In this document: piece after piece, positions 44,351 to 53,186 of the stretch
How the letters are laid out: each line of letters opens with the position of its first letter
Numbering within the stretch: position 1 is the first letter of the stretch
DNA from: Lysinibacillus sp. B2A1
GTDB taxonomy: Bacteria > Bacillota > Bacilli > Bacillales_A > Planococcaceae
NCBI GenBank assembly: GCA_002973635.1
Contig: CP027224.1
Coordinates: 3,978,501-4,042,500, forward strand
Reading direction: 5' to 3'
DNA: 64,000 nucleotides
Position numbers and translations under genes: made by a program
Notes under the pieces: model-generated
The model's database searches: none
What the model saw: only the letters and a program-made list of their open reading frames with translations
Told to the model about the DNA's origin: nothing

Positions 44351-44378
44351 TGAAACCTTTTCAAAAAATGAGCGTATG
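44351..44378 (+). promoter_or_regulatory. ECF (SigW-type) promoter of spo0M
   Basis: TGAAAC at 44351, 16-bp spacer, CGTATG at 44373, matching the SigW consensus (TGAAAC-N16-CGTA). It lies 33 bp before the spo0M start. spo0M is known as SigW- and SigH-controlled in B. subtilis. Confidence 0.82.
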
Positions 44379-44410
44379 TATAACTATTAATGTCAATTGG
44401 AGGAATACAG

Positions 44411-45178
44411 ATGTCGTTTTTTAACAATGTACTTGCAAGTATTGGGATAGGCTCTGCAACGGTTGATACACGATTAGAAAAAACTACATACAGAGCTGGT
44501 GAAGTAATGCATGGCGAGATTATGGTACGAGGTGGGCAGACTGAACAGCAGGTCGATACGATTTATTTATCGATCAATACGACCTATATTCGAGAAGCGA
44601 ATGACAATAAATATACGGAGGTAGCGGCACTACAAAAAATTAAAGTATCTGAGCCATTTGTTATTGCAGCAGGCGAACGGAAAACCTTCCCTATCTCTAT
44701 TACATTACCATTCGAAACACCGATAACAGCAGGCAAGACCCAAGTATGGATTCAAACAGGACTTGATATTAAAAATGCAGTGGATCCAAACGATAAGGAT
44801 TACATTTGTGTTCAGCCAACTGAGCTTGCTGCACATATACTAGACGCTATTAGTGCACTGGGTTTCCGTTTGCGTGAAGCAGAATGTGAACAGGCACCAG
44901 CTCGATTCCGCGGCTACTATCCATTCATTCAAGAATTTGAATTTGTGCCAACAGGACAATATCAAAATCATTTAGATGAGCTAGAAATTGTTTTTCTGTC
45001 ACAATCTAATCATTCAGCAGAAATATTGCTGCAAATAGATCGCAAAGTTAGAGGCATTGGAAGCTTTTTCGCAGAAGCTCTTGATATGGACGAAAGCTAT
45101 GTTAGAACCACGATTACTAAGCATGATTTACCAATGATTGAAACGAAGCTACAGCAAATTATTGCGAAGCATTTATAA
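44411..45178 (+). CDS. spo0M: Sporulation-control protein Spo0M homologue
   Basis: 255 residues with the Spo0M/arrestin-like two-domain beta fold: SIGIGSATVDTRLEKTTYRA at the start, GEIMVRGG, then FGHS-like middle and QAPARFRGYYPFIQEFEF in the second domain. ATG at 44411 has TTGGAGGAA upstream. Spo0M affects sporulation and cell division in Bacillus. A SigW-type promoter ties it to envelope stress. Ends at the hairpin 45192-45231. Confidence 0.92.
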   Translation: MSFFNNVLASIGIGSATVDTRLEKTTYRAGEVMHGEIMVRGGQTEQQVDTIYLSINTTYIREANDNKYTEVAALQKIKVSEPFVIAAGERKTFPISITLPFETPITAGKTQVWIQTGLDIKNAVDPNDKDYICVQPTELAAHILDAISALGFRLREAECEQAPARFRGYYPFIQEFEFVPTGQYQNHLDELEIVFLSQSNHSAEILLQIDRKVRGIGSFFAEALDMDESYVRTTITKHDLPMIETKLQQIIAKHL

Positions 45179-45191
45179 AGGGTAAAATAGA

Positions 45192-45231
45192 AAAACACGG
45201 TATGAAAAACAACAATTTCATACCGTGTTTT
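45192..45231. terminator. Bidirectional rho-independent terminator
   Basis: AAAACACGGTATGAAA / TTTCATACCGTGTTTT, 16-bp perfect stem, between convergent genes. Confidence 0.92.
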
Positions 45232-45233
45232 AT

Positions 45234-46172
45234 CTATGCTGTCACATCGCGTTTCATAAAGGACGTATAGCTGATTACAAGGAAAATAATAGCATAAATC
45301 GCTAAGACAGTAAGTGAGAATGGCATTGTGATACCTTCTATCACTGGATTCCCCGATTCATATTGCGTTAAATCAGAATGCGTTAGCCAAATATATTTGA
45401 CAATATCATATCGACTTAAGAACATCACAATCATTCCACCTGTAAACGACAAGAACATCGTTAAACCAATAGCTAAAGAGCTTGAGCGGAAAACAGAACC
45501 TACTAAGAAGGCAAATAGCGTTGACATCACAAAGTCACCGCCAGACAGTAAGTAATGATACCCCAAATCATTCCATATAGCCTTTTCGACTATTTGTCCA
45601 TTGACCATCTCTAATTCGACTCCCGTCCCATTTCCAAATAACAGGAATCCTACTATGGCACTTACTACGACATTAATCACAAATAAAAACAGACCAAAAA
45701 TAAAGGTTGTGATTAATTTAGAGGTTAATATTTTTGCCCGCGACATTGGACGTGTTAACAGCATTTTAATAGTACCTGTTGAGAATTCACTCGATACAAT
45801 ACTTGCTGCTGTAATCACTGTAAATAATGTAACTAACGTGAGCATATTACTTGAAAAAGACATAAAGCTTGCAAGACTTCCCTCTTTTTGAGACGGCACA
45901 TCATGCTCTAAACGATACTCAGATATTGCAATTTGATCCTCAAAATATGTTTTATCTGCTGGAGAAAGATCGTCTCCTGCTAACATTTCTTTATAGTTGA
46001 TAATGGCCAGTTGCTCGTTTTCTTTCCAGGAAATATCCTCTGAATTTTTCGTTTCATAGTATTTCATCATAATACCTGGTCCAATAATAAAAAGAATTAC
46101 TATTGCGGCCATCGCCCATGTTCCTTTTTTATACCACAATTTCATCCATTCATTTTGAATTAGCTTCAGCAA
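45234..46172 (-). CDS. ABC-2 type transporter permease
   Basis: 312 residues with about six membrane helices, a long extracellular segment after the first (SEDISWKENEQLAIINYKEM) and the LTRPMSRAKILTSKL cytoplasmic motif typical of NatB/BcrB-like permeases. TTG at 46172 has GGAGGTGG at good spacing; a GTG three codons earlier falls inside that site. It overlaps the ATPase gene by 23 bases. Last gene of the GntR operon. Confidence 0.87.
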   Translation of the reverse strand: MLKLIQNEWMKLWYKKGTWAMAAIVILFIIGPGIMMKYYETKNSEDISWKENEQLAIINYKEMLAGDDLSPADKTYFEDQIAISEYRLEHDVPSQKEGSLASFMSFSSNMLTLVTLFTVITAASIVSSEFSTGTIKMLLTRPMSRAKILTSKLITTFIFGLFLFVINVVVSAIVGFLLFGNGTGVELEMVNGQIVEKAIWNDLGYHYLLSGGDFVMSTLFAFLVGSVFRSSSLAIGLTMFLSFTGGMIVMFLSRYDIVKYIWLTHSDLTQYESGNPVIEGITMPFSLTVLAIYAIIFLVISYTSFMKRDVTA

Positions 46173-47073
46173 TTTGGCCACCTCCTGTCATTTCTAAGAA
46201 TTGGTCCTCTAACGTTTTTTGATGTGGCTGTACAGCAAATAATTGCATTCCTTCATTAACGAATTGTGTAATCAATGATGGAATATCTTCTTTCTTTATT
46301 TCAACCACGTAGCCGCTATTTTCTGTAACAAAATTTATCTCAAGCCTTTGAAGGAGCGATACAGCCTGGTCATTAGGGGTAGCCTCAATATAATAAAACG
46401 AAGAATTATAACTATGAATGTCACGAATATCAATTAGCTTACCATTTTGAATGACAGCTACCCGATCACACATTAATTCAATTTCAGATAATAAATGACT
46501 GGAAACAAAAACAGAGACACCATCCTCCGTCGCAATTTTCCGTAAATACATACGAAATTCACGAATACCTGCTGGATCAAGACCATTTGTTGGCTCATCT
46601 AAAATTAAAAACTTAGGTCGATGTAGCAATGCCTGTGCTAGTCCTAAACGTTGACGCATCCCAAGAGAATACGTAGATACTTTCTCATGAATACGTTTCT
46701 CAAGACCCACTTGATTCACTACCTCTTGAATACGCTCCTTTGTCACATTCTTATGCATTCGCGCAAAGTGCAATAAGTTTTTATAGCCCGTCATAAATTT
46801 ATACATTTCCGGGTTTTCTACAATTACACCGACCTTACTAATTGCCTCCTCATAATTCTCCTGCAGAGAAAGACCATCAATAATAACCTTCCCCTCCGAA
46901 GGATGCATAAGCCCCGTCATCATACGTATAGTCGTCGTTTTTCCTGCACCATTTGGTCCTAAAAATCCAGTAATTTGTCCTGGATATAAATCGATATTCA
47001 ATTGCGAAATTAATTGTTTACCACGAATAATTTTTGATAAATTTTGCAATTGAACAATTGGTTGTGTTGTCAT
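46150..47073 (-). CDS. ABC transporter ATP-binding protein (BcrA type)
   Basis: 307 residues. Walker A GPNGAGKTT, signature YSLGMRQRLG (LSGG replaced by YSLG as usual in BcrA types), Walker B FLILDEPTNGLDP, switch His in SSHLLSE; a C-terminal regulatory part follows. ATG at 47073 has GAAAGGATG upstream. Works with the permease at 45234-46172, probably in bacitracin-like antibiotic or peptide export. Confidence 0.9.
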   Translation of the reverse strand: MTTQPIVQLQNLSKIIRGKQLISQLNIDLYPGQITGFLGPNGAGKTTTIRMMTGLMHPSEGKVIIDGLSLQENYEEAISKVGVIVENPEMYKFMTGYKNLLHFARMHKNVTKERIQEVVNQVGLEKRIHEKVSTYSLGMRQRLGLAQALLHRPKFLILDEPTNGLDPAGIREFRMYLRKIATEDGVSVFVSSHLLSEIELMCDRVAVIQNGKLIDIRDIHSYNSSFYYIEATPNDQAVSLLQRLEINFVTENSGYVVEIKKEDIPSLITQFVNEGMQLFAVQPHQKTLEDQFLEMTGGGQIAEANSK

Positions 47074-47078
47074 TGATT

Positions 47079-47774
47079 TCATCCTTTCTTATAGTAGGCC
47101 TTCATCCATTGCACAGCATCCTTATTTGTCACATCTCGAATCCTTTCAACTTCCTCATGTGCAATAATCGAGCCATTTTGCAGTAAAATGATTTGATCTA
47201 AAATCGGCTCTACCTCATATAGCTCATGAGTGGATAAAAGTATTGTTTGATGTTCCATATCAGTAAATTGAATGAGCCCTTTAATGAGTTGCTCACGAAC
47301 AATTGGATCAAGCCCTGCAAATGGCTCATCCATTAAATAAAATGGGACCTCTCGTCCAAGCGTTGCAGCCATTTTCATACGACCCCGGTTTCCCTTAGAT
47401 AGCTGCCTTAATTTAATTGCTTTGTCAACCTGCAAAAACTCTGCAACGATACAGGCCTTATCATATGAGAAATCCTCAAATTGAGAGGCATAGTGCTGAA
47501 AAAGTTGCTCACCAGAATAAAAGTCAAAAAATAAATCCGTATCTGGTAAATAGGCAATTTGATCAGCACTCCTACGAGTAACTGGGGTACCATTAAGTAA
47601 AACCTTACCGCTTGATGGAAGTAACAACCCAGTTAATACTTTTAAAAGTGTTGACTTCCCACTACCATTTTCTCCAACGAGACCAATAATCTGTCCAATT
47701 GGTAAAGAATAGGACACATCTTGCAGTATTGTTTTTTTCATATAACGAAAAGAAACATTTGAAAGCTGTAGCAT
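47079..47774 (-). CDS. ABC transporter ATP-binding protein (YtrB-like)
   Basis: 231 residues. Walker A GENGSGKST, signature LSKGNRGRM, Walker B FYLMDEPFAGLDP, switch His STHELYE. Partner of the membrane protein at 48138-48914 and/or the permease downstream. It follows the GntR gene by 10 bp, as ytrB follows ytrA in B. subtilis. Confidence 0.9.
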   Translation of the reverse strand: MLQLSNVSFRYMKKTILQDVSYSLPIGQIIGLVGENGSGKSTLLKVLTGLLLPSSGKVLLNGTPVTRRSADQIAYLPDTDLFFDFYSGEQLFQHYASQFEDFSYDKACIVAEFLQVDKAIKLRQLSKGNRGRMKMAATLGREVPFYLMDEPFAGLDPIVREQLIKGLIQFTDMEHQTILLSTHELYEVEPILDQIILLQNGSIIAHEEVERIRDVTNKDAVQWMKAYYKKG

Positions 47775-47784
47775 TTATCTCACC

Positions 47785-48141
47785 TCACGACTTATTTTGC
47801 AAAACAATCAGCATCTCTTCCTTTGAAAACCCAAGTGCTTCAATGGACGATAAAAAATTATCTGCTAATTGATTTTTCATATCTTCTCGCAACACAACAA
47901 TTCGCTCTTCATTCGTTGTGATAAATGTACCCTGCCCTCGTTTAGTTTCCGTTATATTCATCGCCTCTAACTCCTTATATACACGCTGCACTGTATTGAC
48001 ATTAACCCCTGTCTCTACTGCATACTCTCGAACAGAAGGAAGCCGGTCCCCAAGTGCTAACATCCCTTTTAAAATATCTCCACAAATGCGATCAACAAGC
48101 TGGCTATAGATTGGTTTATCACGAGAAAAGTCAAGTGTCAT
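47785..48141 (-). CDS. GntR-family regulator, YtrA subfamily
   Basis: 118 residues: winged helix with AVETGVNVNTVQRVYKELEA and KRGQGTFI (residues 5-75) and a short C-terminal helical part, the small YtrA type. It overlaps the membrane protein gene by 4 bases (ATGA). YtrA represses ABC operons induced by cell-wall antibiotics; the palindrome at 48929-48962 is its expected target. Confidence 0.92.
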   Translation of the reverse strand: MTLDFSRDKPIYSQLVDRICGDILKGMLALGDRLPSVREYAVETGVNVNTVQRVYKELEAMNITETKRGQGTFITTNEERIVVLREDMKNQLADNFLSSIEALGFSKEEMLIVLQNKS

Positions 48142-48914
48142 CGTAAAACCACCTTTTCAAGCCACTTTGTAGCTATGATAAATAGCAGTACGAGGAAAAT
48201 GGAAAGAGCTAGTTCCTCTACTACATACAATGTGCCAAGCTTAAAATCCATCGAAGGCAATATGGATTTTGGCAAATACCGTTCAAGCCAGCTTAACGAG
48301 ATACCTATATGTTGTAAAATTTTAACATATAATAAACTTTCAGTAAATCTAAACCATAGATAAATGCTTGCAAAAAAGGCTACCATCAAAAGGACGATCG
48401 CAAAACGACCGATAAAGTACTTCATTTGGAGATAAAATGCTAAAAATAGTAGTATGATTACAAATAGCGTTAATTGAAACACTGCAATAATGGCTACCAC
48501 GATTACTAGCAATAACAAAATCTGCCCAAAGCTGGCTATATAAGCAGCTCTTAATGTATAGATAGCAATACCTGTAAAAAGAATATTAAAAATTGTATAT
48601 CCCGTTAAGGAAAAAACAATTTTTACACCTATAAGCTGTCGAATAGAGCTTGTTGAGTGCAACCATATTTCTTTATTTCTTAAATCCAAGCGTAAGCTAG
48701 CCAAAAACTGCAATACAGAATAAAAACCTCCTAAAGCAAGGACTAGAAAAGTAAAAGCAAATGGAAGTTGATTATCCTCTGTAAATCCATCACCATATCG
48801 TTCTATTAAATACGGAGCAACTATGGATAGTAAGATTCCTAAAAAGACCCCCACATATAACCATGCCCGAAAGAGCACCCATTCCTTTTTGAATTGCCCA
48901 ATAAAACTTTTCAA
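48138..48914 (-). CDS. Polytopic membrane protein, ABC-2-like
   Basis: 258 residues with about seven membrane helices; no ATPase motif. The pattern resembles ABC-2 permeases of the Ytr operon type. TTG at 48914 has GAGGTG at 6-base spacing. First gene of the operon: membrane protein, GntR, two ATPases, permease. Having a permease before the regulator differs from the ytrA-first order in B. subtilis. Confidence 0.78.
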   Translation of the reverse strand: MKSFIGQFKKEWVLFRAWLYVGVFLGILLSIVAPYLIERYGDGFTEDNQLPFAFTFLVLALGGFYSVLQFLASLRLDLRNKEIWLHSTSSIRQLIGVKIVFSLTGYTIFNILFTGIAIYTLRAAYIASFGQILLLLVIVVAIIAVFQLTLFVIILLFLAFYLQMKYFIGRFAIVLLMVAFFASIYLWFRFTESLLYVKILQHIGISLSWLERYLPKSILPSMDFKLGTLYVVEELALSIFLVLLFIIATKWLEKVVLR

Positions 48915-48928
48915 TGTAAGCACCTCGT

Positions 48929-48962
48929 GTCATAGTGTACTAGTCAAATATTACACTATGAC
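48929..48962. promoter_or_regulatory. YtrA-type operator
   Basis: Perfect inverted repeat GTCATAGTGTA-N12-TACACTATGAC. The core AGTGTA...TACACT is the half-site known for YtrA operators. It covers the -10 region of the operon promoter. Confidence 0.88.
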
Positions 48963-49143
48963 TTTTTGAATTGCAAGTATCAATAAAAAGTAAAAGGAAG
49001 AATCGGTTTATCAAGACTCTTCCCTTTGCTTTATTCATTTTTCCTCCTACTTTAGCCTTTAATTTTGTCGCATTCTCAGGATGATAAGCAAGTGGTGTTT
49101 CTTCCACCTCCACAAATTTCGGCGATGGATAGGCCCCCACCAC
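48940..49143 (-). CDS. Possible 67-residue protein
   Basis: A GTG-initiated frame with AAAGGAAAGTG upstream runs 67 codons (VGAYPSPKFVEVEETPLAYH and a basic middle). Its 3' end runs through the operator and promoter of the next operon. It is not recognised and could be spurious or a fragment. Confidence 0.3.
   Translation of the reverse strand: MVGAYPSPKFVEVEETPLAYHPENATKLKAKVGGKMNKAKGRVLINRFFLLLFIDTCNSKSHSVIFD
48948..48976 (-). promoter_or_regulatory. Promoter of the YtrA-like operon
   Basis: Minus strand TTGCAA, 17 bp, TAATAT. The operator at 48929-48962 overlaps the -10 element, consistent with repression by GntR. Confidence 0.75.
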
Positions 49144-49316
49144 TTTCCTTTCTTTAAATTCTTTTATAAAACAAAGCGGCCATTCTACCTTTAAGTATCT
49201 TTGTGATGCTTTTCAAAAAGAACACCACATTCTCTAATGGTTTGTAGACGATAGAACTGACAGTAAGATAGTGGTAGAATAATCTATAAGTTTATGAATA
49301 AGTGAGGAAAATTACG

Positions 49317-50183
49317 ATGTCCAGGATAAACAAAATAGATTACTCATATGGAAAAAAGATACGTGAAAATCTTCAGGCTGATTGTCAAAATTGTTTTGCC
49401 CTATGCTGCACGGCTTTAAATATTGTTTCTTCCAGTGACTTTGCGATGAATAAACCTGCTGGTATTCCCTGTCAAAACTTACAAACCGATTTTAGCTGCC
49501 AAATTCATGGTAATCTTAGGGAGAAGGGGTTTAAGGGATGTACCGTTTTTGATTGCTTAGGAGCAGGGCAGAAGGTTTCACAAACAACCTTTCTTGGACA
49601 GGATTGGTGCCAGCACCCTACACATGCTGACACAATGTTTCATGTGTTTCCAATTATGGTGCAATTATTTGAAATGATTGCTTATCTTGCGGAGGCTCTA
49701 TCCTATAAGGTTGACGCTCAGTTATACAATAGGTTACTTGAACAATTAGAAAAACTACAATTTGCTACGGAATTAGATGCAGCGACATTATTAAATATTG
49801 ATATACCTAATTATAGAATGCCCATTAATATGTTATTACTTGAAACAAGTACGCAGATTCGTCAACACTTTATAAAAACAGCCACTGGCAAAGCCTCTCG
49901 AAAGTATAGCTATCGAGGAGTAGATTGGATGGGCAAGAATTTAAAGGGCAAGGATTTACGTGCTACTGACTTAAGAGGAGCTTACCTCATTGCAGCTAAT
50001 CTTCAGCAGGCTAATTTACGTGGAGTCGATTTTATCGGAGCTGATTTACGGGATGCTAATTTACGAGGTGCTGACCTTTCCACAGCTATGTTTTTAACTC
50101 AAATGCAGATTAATTCTGCACAAGGAGATGAGCAGACAAAATTGCCCTCTCACTTAAAACATCCTAAACATTGGCTTGTTTAA
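49317..50183 (+). CDS. YkgJ-like metal-binding domain fused to pentapeptide repeats
   Basis: 288 residues. The N-terminal 75 have a cysteine pattern C-x2-C-x3-C-C (CQNCFALCC) followed by CQNLQTDFSC and CTVFDC, matching the YkgJ-type zinc or Fe-S family. The C-terminal 65 residues are pentapeptide repeats (KDLRATDLRGAYLIAANLQQ, then ANLRG/ADLR units) that form a beta helix. Such fusions are found in Bacillales; function unknown. ATG at 49317 follows AGTGAGG. Confidence 0.85.
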   Translation: MSRINKIDYSYGKKIRENLQADCQNCFALCCTALNIVSSSDFAMNKPAGIPCQNLQTDFSCQIHGNLREKGFKGCTVFDCLGAGQKVSQTTFLGQDWCQHPTHADTMFHVFPIMVQLFEMIAYLAEALSYKVDAQLYNRLLEQLEKLQFATELDAATLLNIDIPNYRMPINMLLLETSTQIRQHFIKTATGKASRKYSYRGVDWMGKNLKGKDLRATDLRGAYLIAANLQQANLRGVDFIGADLRDANLRGADLSTAMFLTQMQINSAQGDEQTKLPSHLKHPKHWLV

Positions 50184-50192
50184 TTAGAAAAA

Positions 50193-50224
50193 GGGCAGAT
50201 GAACGAGAACTCCTTCATCTACCC
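50193..50224. terminator. Bidirectional rho-independent terminator
   Basis: GGGCAGATGAA / TTCATCTACCC with one mismatch and a 10-base loop, between convergent genes. Confidence 0.82.
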
Positions 50225-50233
50225 TGCTAGTTA

Positions 50234-51946
50234 TTATTGTTTCTTTTTATAGATAATTGTCGCTACAACTAGTAACAGTAAAACTGCTTGTCCAAGCATG
50301 GTTTCAACCGTAGGATAGAATCCTATTAAGCTGACGACTGGCAAGCCATCTACAATTGTAGTAGGTACCGAATCTCTTAATTGGAGCGTATGCAGACTGA
50401 CACCAATAATTTTAAAGGCCAATACATAAATTAACACAGTTGCCACTGCAAAGAATTTATAAATTGGAATTTTTCCACTCGCTTTAAATAGCACAAGTGC
50501 AAAGATTGCCAAAATTAGTAGGGCTACCACAATACCTAGCATAAATTGAGAAGTCTCCATTTTTGGAGCAATCCCTGCGTAAAAAACAAGTGTTTCTGCT
50601 CCTTCACGGAAAACCGATAAAAAGCTAATGGCTGCCATGGCAAAGACAGAGCCACTGGAAATAGCACTACCTATTTGTTTAGAAATATAGCGATTCCAGC
50701 TCGCCACACTTGATTTACTATGCAACCAGATTCCCACGCCAATCATCATGGCCGCTGCAAGTAAGCCTACATAACCTTCCATTAATTCTCGATTTGTATC
50801 AATAGTTGCTGAGTTCAAAATAGTCGACATGAGGATTGCTGCAACAGCAGACAGCAGAACACCAACAAATGCGCCTACATAAATCCATTTGCGCATCTTC
50901 TTTTGTCCTGATTTATCAAGGAATGATACTAAGGCCAAAATAATAAGTAGTGCCTCAAGACCTTCACGAAGTAAGATTAGTGCTGCATCCCATATTGTAT
51001 AATCCGAATCACCTTGAATAAGCTCGATTTCGGTACGGAAATTTTCTAATTTTTTTGTAATGTCTTCTTTATCAACAGAGGATTTTAATAAATCGCTCGC
51101 AATAATGGGCATATCACTTTCAATTTTTGTATATAGACTACCATTTCGTGTTGAGATTTCTATTTCAATACTTGGCCAGACTGTAATAAATTCACGAATT
51201 TTCTCAGAAGCTGCCTTATAATCCTCAGCATCAATGAAATCATTAGCTTCATCAATATAAGCAATTAATGTAGCCAAAGAAAATTCTCCTTCTACTACTT
51301 CTGCTGTTTCTTTGCCTGCCACAAAATCATTAATCGTTTGTTTTAAATCTGCAAATTGAGACTGTATTAGGCTAATATCAGGCTCTTCTGAAGAAATAGT
51401 GATACGCAGAAATGCCATTTGTGTTTCGATTTGCCCATACATCGCAATGCTTTGCTCACGTACAGGTCGCTCGCTTTTATTCCATTTTATATTAAAATCC
51501 TTGTAGGCTTCATCAATTTTCTGGATATCTCCACTTGCTAAAGCCTTTTCAAAGTCTGCCATAATCGGCTTAAACTTTTGTCCAAACTCCGCTCGCTGTG
51601 CAGCTTCATCTACTGGATTTTCAAGTTTTTCTAAGTTTCGTAGTGCATTCGACAGTGCAGAAAGTGCCTCCAAGCGTTCATCTTTTGAAGCGGCTTCCGT
51701 TGCCTGCAAAAGAATCTCATCCACCTTTGCTTTCGCCTCTTTTTGCTCTGAAGTAACCTTAGCCCAGTCTGTGGCAAATTGTTCAAGCGCCTGCTTTGCC
51801 TCAGCTTCATTATCCTGCTTCGTATTCATCAGCGCATCACTAATCGCAATATATAGATGACTATAGGATTGCGCTGCTTGCACTGGTACAGCTAATGTCA
51901 GGAGTAAGCAAATAATCAAACTACAGCGCGTTAAAAAGTGCTTCAC
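50234..51946 (-). CDS. efeU: FTR1-family iron permease (EfeU)
   Basis: 570 residues. A signal peptide and a long extracellular helical domain (residues 25-310) precede seven membrane helices with the two REGLE-type iron sites: LREGLEALLIILALV near 330 and FREGAETLVFYAG near 450. The family moves ferric iron. GTG start at 51946 follows GGGGAG and overlaps efeB by 26 bases. Last gene of the iron-regulated operon. Confidence 0.93.
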   Translation of the reverse strand: MKHFLTRCSLIICLLLTLAVPVQAAQSYSHLYIAISDALMNTKQDNEAEAKQALEQFATDWAKVTSEQKEAKAKVDEILLQATEAASKDERLEALSALSNALRNLEKLENPVDEAAQRAEFGQKFKPIMADFEKALASGDIQKIDEAYKDFNIKWNKSERPVREQSIAMYGQIETQMAFLRITISSEEPDISLIQSQFADLKQTINDFVAGKETAEVVEGEFSLATLIAYIDEANDFIDAEDYKAASEKIREFITVWPSIEIEISTRNGSLYTKIESDMPIIASDLLKSSVDKEDITKKLENFRTEIELIQGDSDYTIWDAALILLREGLEALLIILALVSFLDKSGQKKMRKWIYVGAFVGVLLSAVAAILMSTILNSATIDTNRELMEGYVGLLAAAMMIGVGIWLHSKSSVASWNRYISKQIGSAISSGSVFAMAAISFLSVFREGAETLVFYAGIAPKMETSQFMLGIVVALLILAIFALVLFKASGKIPIYKFFAVATVLIYVLAFKIIGVSLHTLQLRDSVPTTIVDGLPVVSLIGFYPTVETMLGQAVLLLLVVATIIYKKKQ

Positions 51947-53180
51947 CTAAATAACTCCCCTTTTGTACACCAGGGAAGCATGCAAACACAGCACTGCCTC
52001 GATGGGTAATGTATTCATTCATTTTATCCATTCGTCCTAAACTATTTTGAATGGCTGTAAATTGTGCTGGGTCTTTTTGAAAAGAGATGAATATTAACCC
52101 TGCATCATGTGCACCAGTATTCGACATAACACCGGATGCGTAAGAATAAGAGCGCCGCAAAATACGGGCACCTGATTTCCGTGCCAAATGGACATGTGAT
52201 GTATCTGGCATTATATACTCACCTTTACTATCCTTTGCCTCGACATCAAAATCATCAAATTCCTTTGTTTTTCCAAACGGAGCACCACTATCACGATAAC
52301 GTCCAAATGTTGCTTCCTGATCCTTTAAAGATGTACGATCCCATGTTTCAAGATGCATTTGGACTTTACGTGCAATTAAATAAGAGCCGCCTTTTAGCCA
52401 GCCTTTATCAACCCAAACAACCTCATTTAAATCCTTTTCATCTGTAATCGCTGGATTCACAGTGCCGTCCTTAAATGCAAAGAGATTTCGCGGTGTCCCT
52501 CCTCCAGCAGGAAACGAGTTAAAGCCTGCCTGCGACCATTTAACCTCTACCTTACCAGAGGCTGCACGTACTAAATTACGTACGGCGTGGAACGCTACCT
52601 GTGGATCATCCGCACAGGCTTGAATACAAAGATCACCGCCCGTAAATTCCTTTTGCAGCTGATCTTTTGGGAAATGTGGTAAATCCTTCAACTCTGCAGG
52701 CTTCAAATGCTGAATACCAAGCTTATCAAATAAAGATGGTCCTACACCGATCGTAATGGATAAATTGGAGGCATCTAAGCCATCCGCTTCTCCCGTATCG
52801 CCAGTCGGGACTCTAGTATTCGTTGTTAAATCGACCATTATTTCCCCATTCATTAAACGTACAACAAGAGGTGTCCATTGTTTGAACAACTCTTGAAGAT
52901 CTTTCTTAGATGTAAATAAAACATCCAAAGAAGCAAAATAAATATTTGTTTGTACAGGCGTAGTGATACCAGATTGATGCTTACTGTAGAAATTAACTTT
53001 GTTACTAGCAGTGATGCTGTCTGCAACAGGCTCAAAGACATCATAGCCCATCACTTTCATGACACCACCTAAGCCAGAGGCACCAATTGCAGCACCTGCT
53101 ACACCAATGCCTGTAAGCTTTAACATTTCACGTCTAGATATTTTTTTATTGATCCATTTTTCATCGTTTGACGCTGTCAT
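51921..53180 (-). CDS. efeB: Dyp-type haem peroxidase, Tat-exported (EfeB)
   Basis: 419 residues. A Tat signal has the twin-arginine motif SRREMLKLTG near residue 15 and a hydrophobic core. The mature part is a Dyp-type fold with FAFKDGTVNP (the GxxDG site, the first Gly replaced here) and the proximal haem His in HVHLARKSGARILRRSYSY. EfeB oxidises ferrous iron outside the cell for uptake. Gene order efeO-efeB-efeU on the minus strand. Confidence 0.93.
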   Translation of the reverse strand: MTASNDEKWINKKISRREMLKLTGIGVAGAAIGASGLGGVMKVMGYDVFEPVADSITASNKVNFYSKHQSGITTPVQTNIYFASLDVLFTSKKDLQELFKQWTPLVVRLMNGEIMVDLTTNTRVPTGDTGEADGLDASNLSITIGVGPSLFDKLGIQHLKPAELKDLPHFPKDQLQKEFTGGDLCIQACADDPQVAFHAVRNLVRAASGKVEVKWSQAGFNSFPAGGGTPRNLFAFKDGTVNPAITDEKDLNEVVWVDKGWLKGGSYLIARKVQMHLETWDRTSLKDQEATFGRYRDSGAPFGKTKEFDDFDVEAKDSKGEYIMPDTSHVHLARKSGARILRRSYSYASGVMSNTGAHDAGLIFISFQKDPAQFTAIQNSLGRMDKMNEYITHRGSAVFACFPGVQKGSYLGEALFNAL

Positions 53181-53186
53181 TTTATA

